From: Rhodothermales bacterium
GTDB taxonomy: Bacteria > Bacteroidota > Rhodothermia > Rhodothermales > Bin80
Reading direction: 5' to 3'
Length of the DNA stretch: 64,000 bases
Assembly: GCA_028278205.1 (NCBI GenBank)
Contig: JANQES010000064.1
Coordinates: forward strand, 1-64,000
The notes under the pieces are model-generated. The model was given only the letters and a program-made list of their open reading frames with translations, did not search any database and had not been told where the DNA came from. Below, piece after piece: positions 61,906-64,000 of this stretch (positions are counted from its first letter, which is position 1; every line of letters begins with the position of its first letter). The position numbers and the translations under genes were made by a program.

Positions 61906-62043
61906 GCTAAGCGATAATTTCATCAATCCGTAAGGATTTAAAGGACTTCGTGCTGCGTACTACATAGTCTGTAGTGCGTTACATGCTTTCAAACGCTGTT
62001 TTCGTCCATCCTCTCACGCCCCTCGCCATCCTTCTATAGATCT

Positions 62044-63600
62044 ATGCCTCGAAGCTTTAGTATGGTGCTTCTGGTCGTATGCTGCGGCCTTGCCGGCACG
62101 GTCGCTGCACAGACGCCGGCCAAGTCCTTGACGGGTCGTAAGATTGCCTGCGCCAACGGCAGCGCCTCGGCCTTTTCGTGCAGTGCCGTCGATCTGTCGG
62201 CCTTTCTGACGGCGGGCGACATCGGCGGGCTGTCGCCCTTTACGAGCCTCAACGATATCTGGGGCTGGACCGATCCGCAGACGGGCAAGGAATACGCCCT
62301 CGTGGGCCGCACCGACGGGCTGGCTTTCGTCGACATCTCCGACCCGGTTAATCCGATCTACGTCGGATCGTTGGCTTCGCGCGACGGGATCATGTCGCTC
62401 TGGCGCGATATGAAAGTGTATGCCGATCACGTCTTCGTGGTCGTCGATGCCGTCGGGGCGCACGGGATGCAGGTATTCGATCTGACGCAGTTGCGCGCTG
62501 TCACGGCGCCGCCGGTTACGTTCGTCGAGACGGCGCATTATGCGGGTGTCGGCACGGCGCACAACGTCGTCATCAACGAAGAGACCGGTTTTGCCTACAT
62601 CGTGGGCTCCGGCGGCGGCGGCAATACCTGCGGCGGCGGCCTGCACATGGTCAACATCCAGGATCCGCTCAACCCGACGTTTGCCGGGTGTTTCGTCGAT
62701 CTGTTTACCGGGGGCGGCACGGGCTACACGCACGATGCGCAGTGCGTGGTCTACCGGGGGCCGGACGCCGAGCACCAGGGCCGGGAGATTTGCATCGGCG
62801 CCAACGTGACGGCCATCAGCATCGCCGACGTGACGGACAAAGCCAATCCGAAGGCGCTCTCGTGGGCGGCCTATCCGAACGTCGGCTACGCGCATCAGGG
62901 ATGGCTGACGGAGGATCATCGCTACTTCTTGCTCAACGACGAAAGCGACGAACGGCGTTTTCCTGAAGTCATCAGAGGCACACGGACGTTGATCTGGGAC
63001 GTGACGGATCTCGACGATCCGGTGCTGCTAAAAGAATACTTCGGCCCGTCTCGATCCATCGATCACAACCTCTACGTAGCCGGCAACTATGCCTTCGAGG
63101 CCAATTACACCAGCGGCCTGCGCATCATCGATATTTCAGATATCAACAACCCGCGCGAAGTCGCATTTTTCGATACGTTTCCCGGCGGCGATCCGCCGCA
63201 GTTCGACGGTGCCTGGAGCGTCTATCCTTTCTTCGAAAGCGGCGCCGTCGTCGTCAGCAGCATCAGCCAGGGCCTGTTTATGCTCGAACCGACGAACCTT
63301 CAGGTGGTGACGGCCACGGAGGCGGACGAGGCGCCGCGCCGGTTCGATCTCTCGGCGGGCTATCCCAACCCGTTCAACCCCCGCACCTCGTTCACGTTGA
63401 CGCTGGCGCAGGCGCAGCCCGTGCGCGTGGCGGCCTACGACATGCTGGGGCGCGAGGTGGCGGTGTTGCACCACGGCGTGCTGTCGCCAGGCGTCCACAC
63501 GGTGGCGTTCGAGGCGGCGGGGCTGCCCAGCGGTTCCTACCTCATCAAAGCCACCGGCACGACGGCCTCGCAAACGCGGATCGTGGCGCTGGCGAGGTAG
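62044..63600 (+). CDS. Choice-of-anchor B / LVIVD-repeat secreted protein with T9SS domain
   Basis: 518 aa with signal peptide (MVLLVVCCGLAGTVAAQ). Repeated blades such as LVGRTDGLAFVDISDPVNPIYVG, LHMVNIQDPLNPTFAG and TSGLRIIDISDINNPREVAFF are LVIVD-type beta-propeller repeats. VGTAHNVVINEETGFAYIVG and the aromatic-poor surrounding fit the choice-of-anchor B family. The last 80 residues (YPNPFNP, AYDMLGREVAVLHHG, SGSYLIKATG) are the T9SS sorting domain. Function of these secreted proteins is unknown; surface adhesion is conjecture. Confidence 0.88.
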   Translation: MPRSFSMVLLVVCCGLAGTVAAQTPAKSLTGRKIACANGSASAFSCSAVDLSAFLTAGDIGGLSPFTSLNDIWGWTDPQTGKEYALVGRTDGLAFVDISDPVNPIYVGSLASRDGIMSLWRDMKVYADHVFVVVDAVGAHGMQVFDLTQLRAVTAPPVTFVETAHYAGVGTAHNVVINEETGFAYIVGSGGGGNTCGGGLHMVNIQDPLNPTFAGCFVDLFTGGGTGYTHDAQCVVYRGPDAEHQGREICIGANVTAISIADVTDKANPKALSWAAYPNVGYAHQGWLTEDHRYFLLNDESDERRFPEVIRGTRTLIWDVTDLDDPVLLKEYFGPSRSIDHNLYVAGNYAFEANYTSGLRIIDISDINNPREVAFFDTFPGGDPPQFDGAWSVYPFFESGAVVVSSISQGLFMLEPTNLQVVTATEADEAPRRFDLSAGYPNPFNPRTSFTLTLAQAQPVRVAAYDMLGREVAVLHHGVLSPGVHTVAFEAAGLPSGSYLIKATGTTASQTRIVALAR

Positions 63601-63653
63601 GTTTTGGGTGATTGGTTTTGGGTTGATGGGGAGGGCAACAGTGCCTATGCTAC

Positions 63654-63808
63654 CCCAGTCCCGTAGGGACGACCTGTTTGTAGCAGCCATGATATTCCAA
63701 AAGAAAAAGCCCCGTAGGGGCGGCCTGTTGAACAGGTCGCTCCTGACGGAGCTTCTTTTTTTAAGGAATCGGAGGTACTACAAACAGATCGTCCCTACGG
63801 GGCTTCCC
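63654..63808. repeat. Inverted repeat with CCGTAGGGACGA/TCGTCCCTACGG arms
   Basis: CCCGTAGGGACGACCTGTTTGTAG and CTACAAACAGATCGTCCCTACGGGG flank a centre with its own stem AAGCCCCGTAGGGGCGGCCTGTTG and CAACAGG-like AACAGGTCGC. Small units of this sort are dispersed in many genomes; no function is shown. Confidence 0.7.
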
Positions 63809-63873
63809 AGGTTTCTAATCCACTATGAGGCTGCGGCCCTTTATCCCATATCCCGCATCCCCCCAAGACGCTT

Positions 63874-64000
63874 ATGTACCGGCTTCTCTCTCTGCTTTTT
63901 TTCGGGGTTTTCCTGGCCGGCGCCCCGGCGCAGGCGCAGCAGGCAAAAAGGCCGGGTGCGCAGAACGAGGCCGCCCAGCGAGGCTTTGGCCGGGCGGTGG
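63874..64000 (+). CDS. Secreted protein, N-terminus only (cut by the window edge)
   Basis: 42 residues are visible: MYRLLSLLFFGVFLAGAPAQAQ is a signal peptide, then a polar AKRPGAQNEAAQRGFGRAV segment. The gene runs off the right edge. The signal peptide and the start position, well after a long hairpin, support a real gene. Function cannot be said. Confidence 0.7.
   Translation, partial: MYRLLSLLFFGVFLAGAPAQAQQAKRPGAQNEAAQRGFGRAV

Larger units (their letters stand above)
61267..62043. other. Long intergenic region with palindromes
   Basis: About 780 bases without a supported gene. It contains a hairpin at 61446-61473, a 205-bp inverted repeat (61637-61841) and a candidate promoter (61878-61905) for the T9SS gene at 62044. 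Short ORFs here lack codon bias. Confidence 0.55.

Overview
The window is a chromosomal segment of a high-GC, Gram-negative, aerobic bacterium that I place in the Bacteroidota/Rhodothermota group, most likely Rhodothermales. The reasons are four type IX secretion (T9SS) C-terminal sorting domains, a hybrid two-component system with a periplasmic propeller, a type-B diheme succinate dehydrogenase, outer-membrane and lipoprotein genes of that lineage, and several short genes that look lineage-specific. Genus cannot be read from the sequence. I saw no rRNA, tRNA, CRISPR array, integrase or transposase.

Layout. 1-6.6 kb: membrane-anchored MutS-like ATPase, small conserved gene, metallo-beta-lactamase-fold hydrolase, aroQ, a YdjM-like membrane protein and murJ. 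6.7-15.1 kb: lipoprotein, secreted T9SS metalloprotease, YqgE, a B12-type radical SAM protein, a hemolysin III-like protein and nicotinate phosphoribosyltransferase. 15.1-16.6 kb: an AT-richer two-gene island with a 2-TM protein and a P-loop GTPase broken by a one-base frameshift. 16.7-19.4 kb: a pterin block made of a 6-pyruvoyl-tetrahydropterin synthase-type gene, a GTP cyclohydrolase I gene interrupted by an intein, and a sepiapterin-reductase-like SDR. 19.7-25.3 kb: HIT protein, outer-membrane beta-barrel, coaE, a second radical SAM paralogue and a TPR-like protein. 25.5-33.5 kb: two complete but different succinate:quinone oxidoreductases in divergent operons, with an orphan T9SS sorting domain between them. 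33.6-40.3 kb: hybrid sensor kinase, pilin-like protein, membrane-anchored winged-helix regulator and CBS protein. 40.4-52.2 kb: a very large alpha-2-macroglobulin, a LysM lytic transglycosylase, an acyl-CoA carboxylase beta subunit and a hypothetical. 52.5-64 kb: small genes, T9SS proteins, a second pilin-like protein, a creatininase-like protein, a DUF4231/SLATT-GH19 lysin fusion, a D-aminoacylase-like lipoprotein and an OmpA lipoprotein.

Most striking points. (1) The folE gene carries a 232-residue intein exactly in front of the zinc-binding active-site Cys. (2) One protein (56186-58345) joins two DUF4231/SLATT-like 2-TM units, a coiled coil, a GH19-type lysin domain and a peptidoglycan-binding domain. 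By topology this could be a caged suicide effector. (3) More than 20 intergenic regions carry hairpins whose arms are runs of degenerate 7-base words, a different word at each locus but the same architecture; some hold smaller nested hairpins. (4) Two unrelated-type succinate dehydrogenases sit back to back.

Coordinates of genes follow the reading frames. Repeat boundaries were read by eye and may be off by a few bases.
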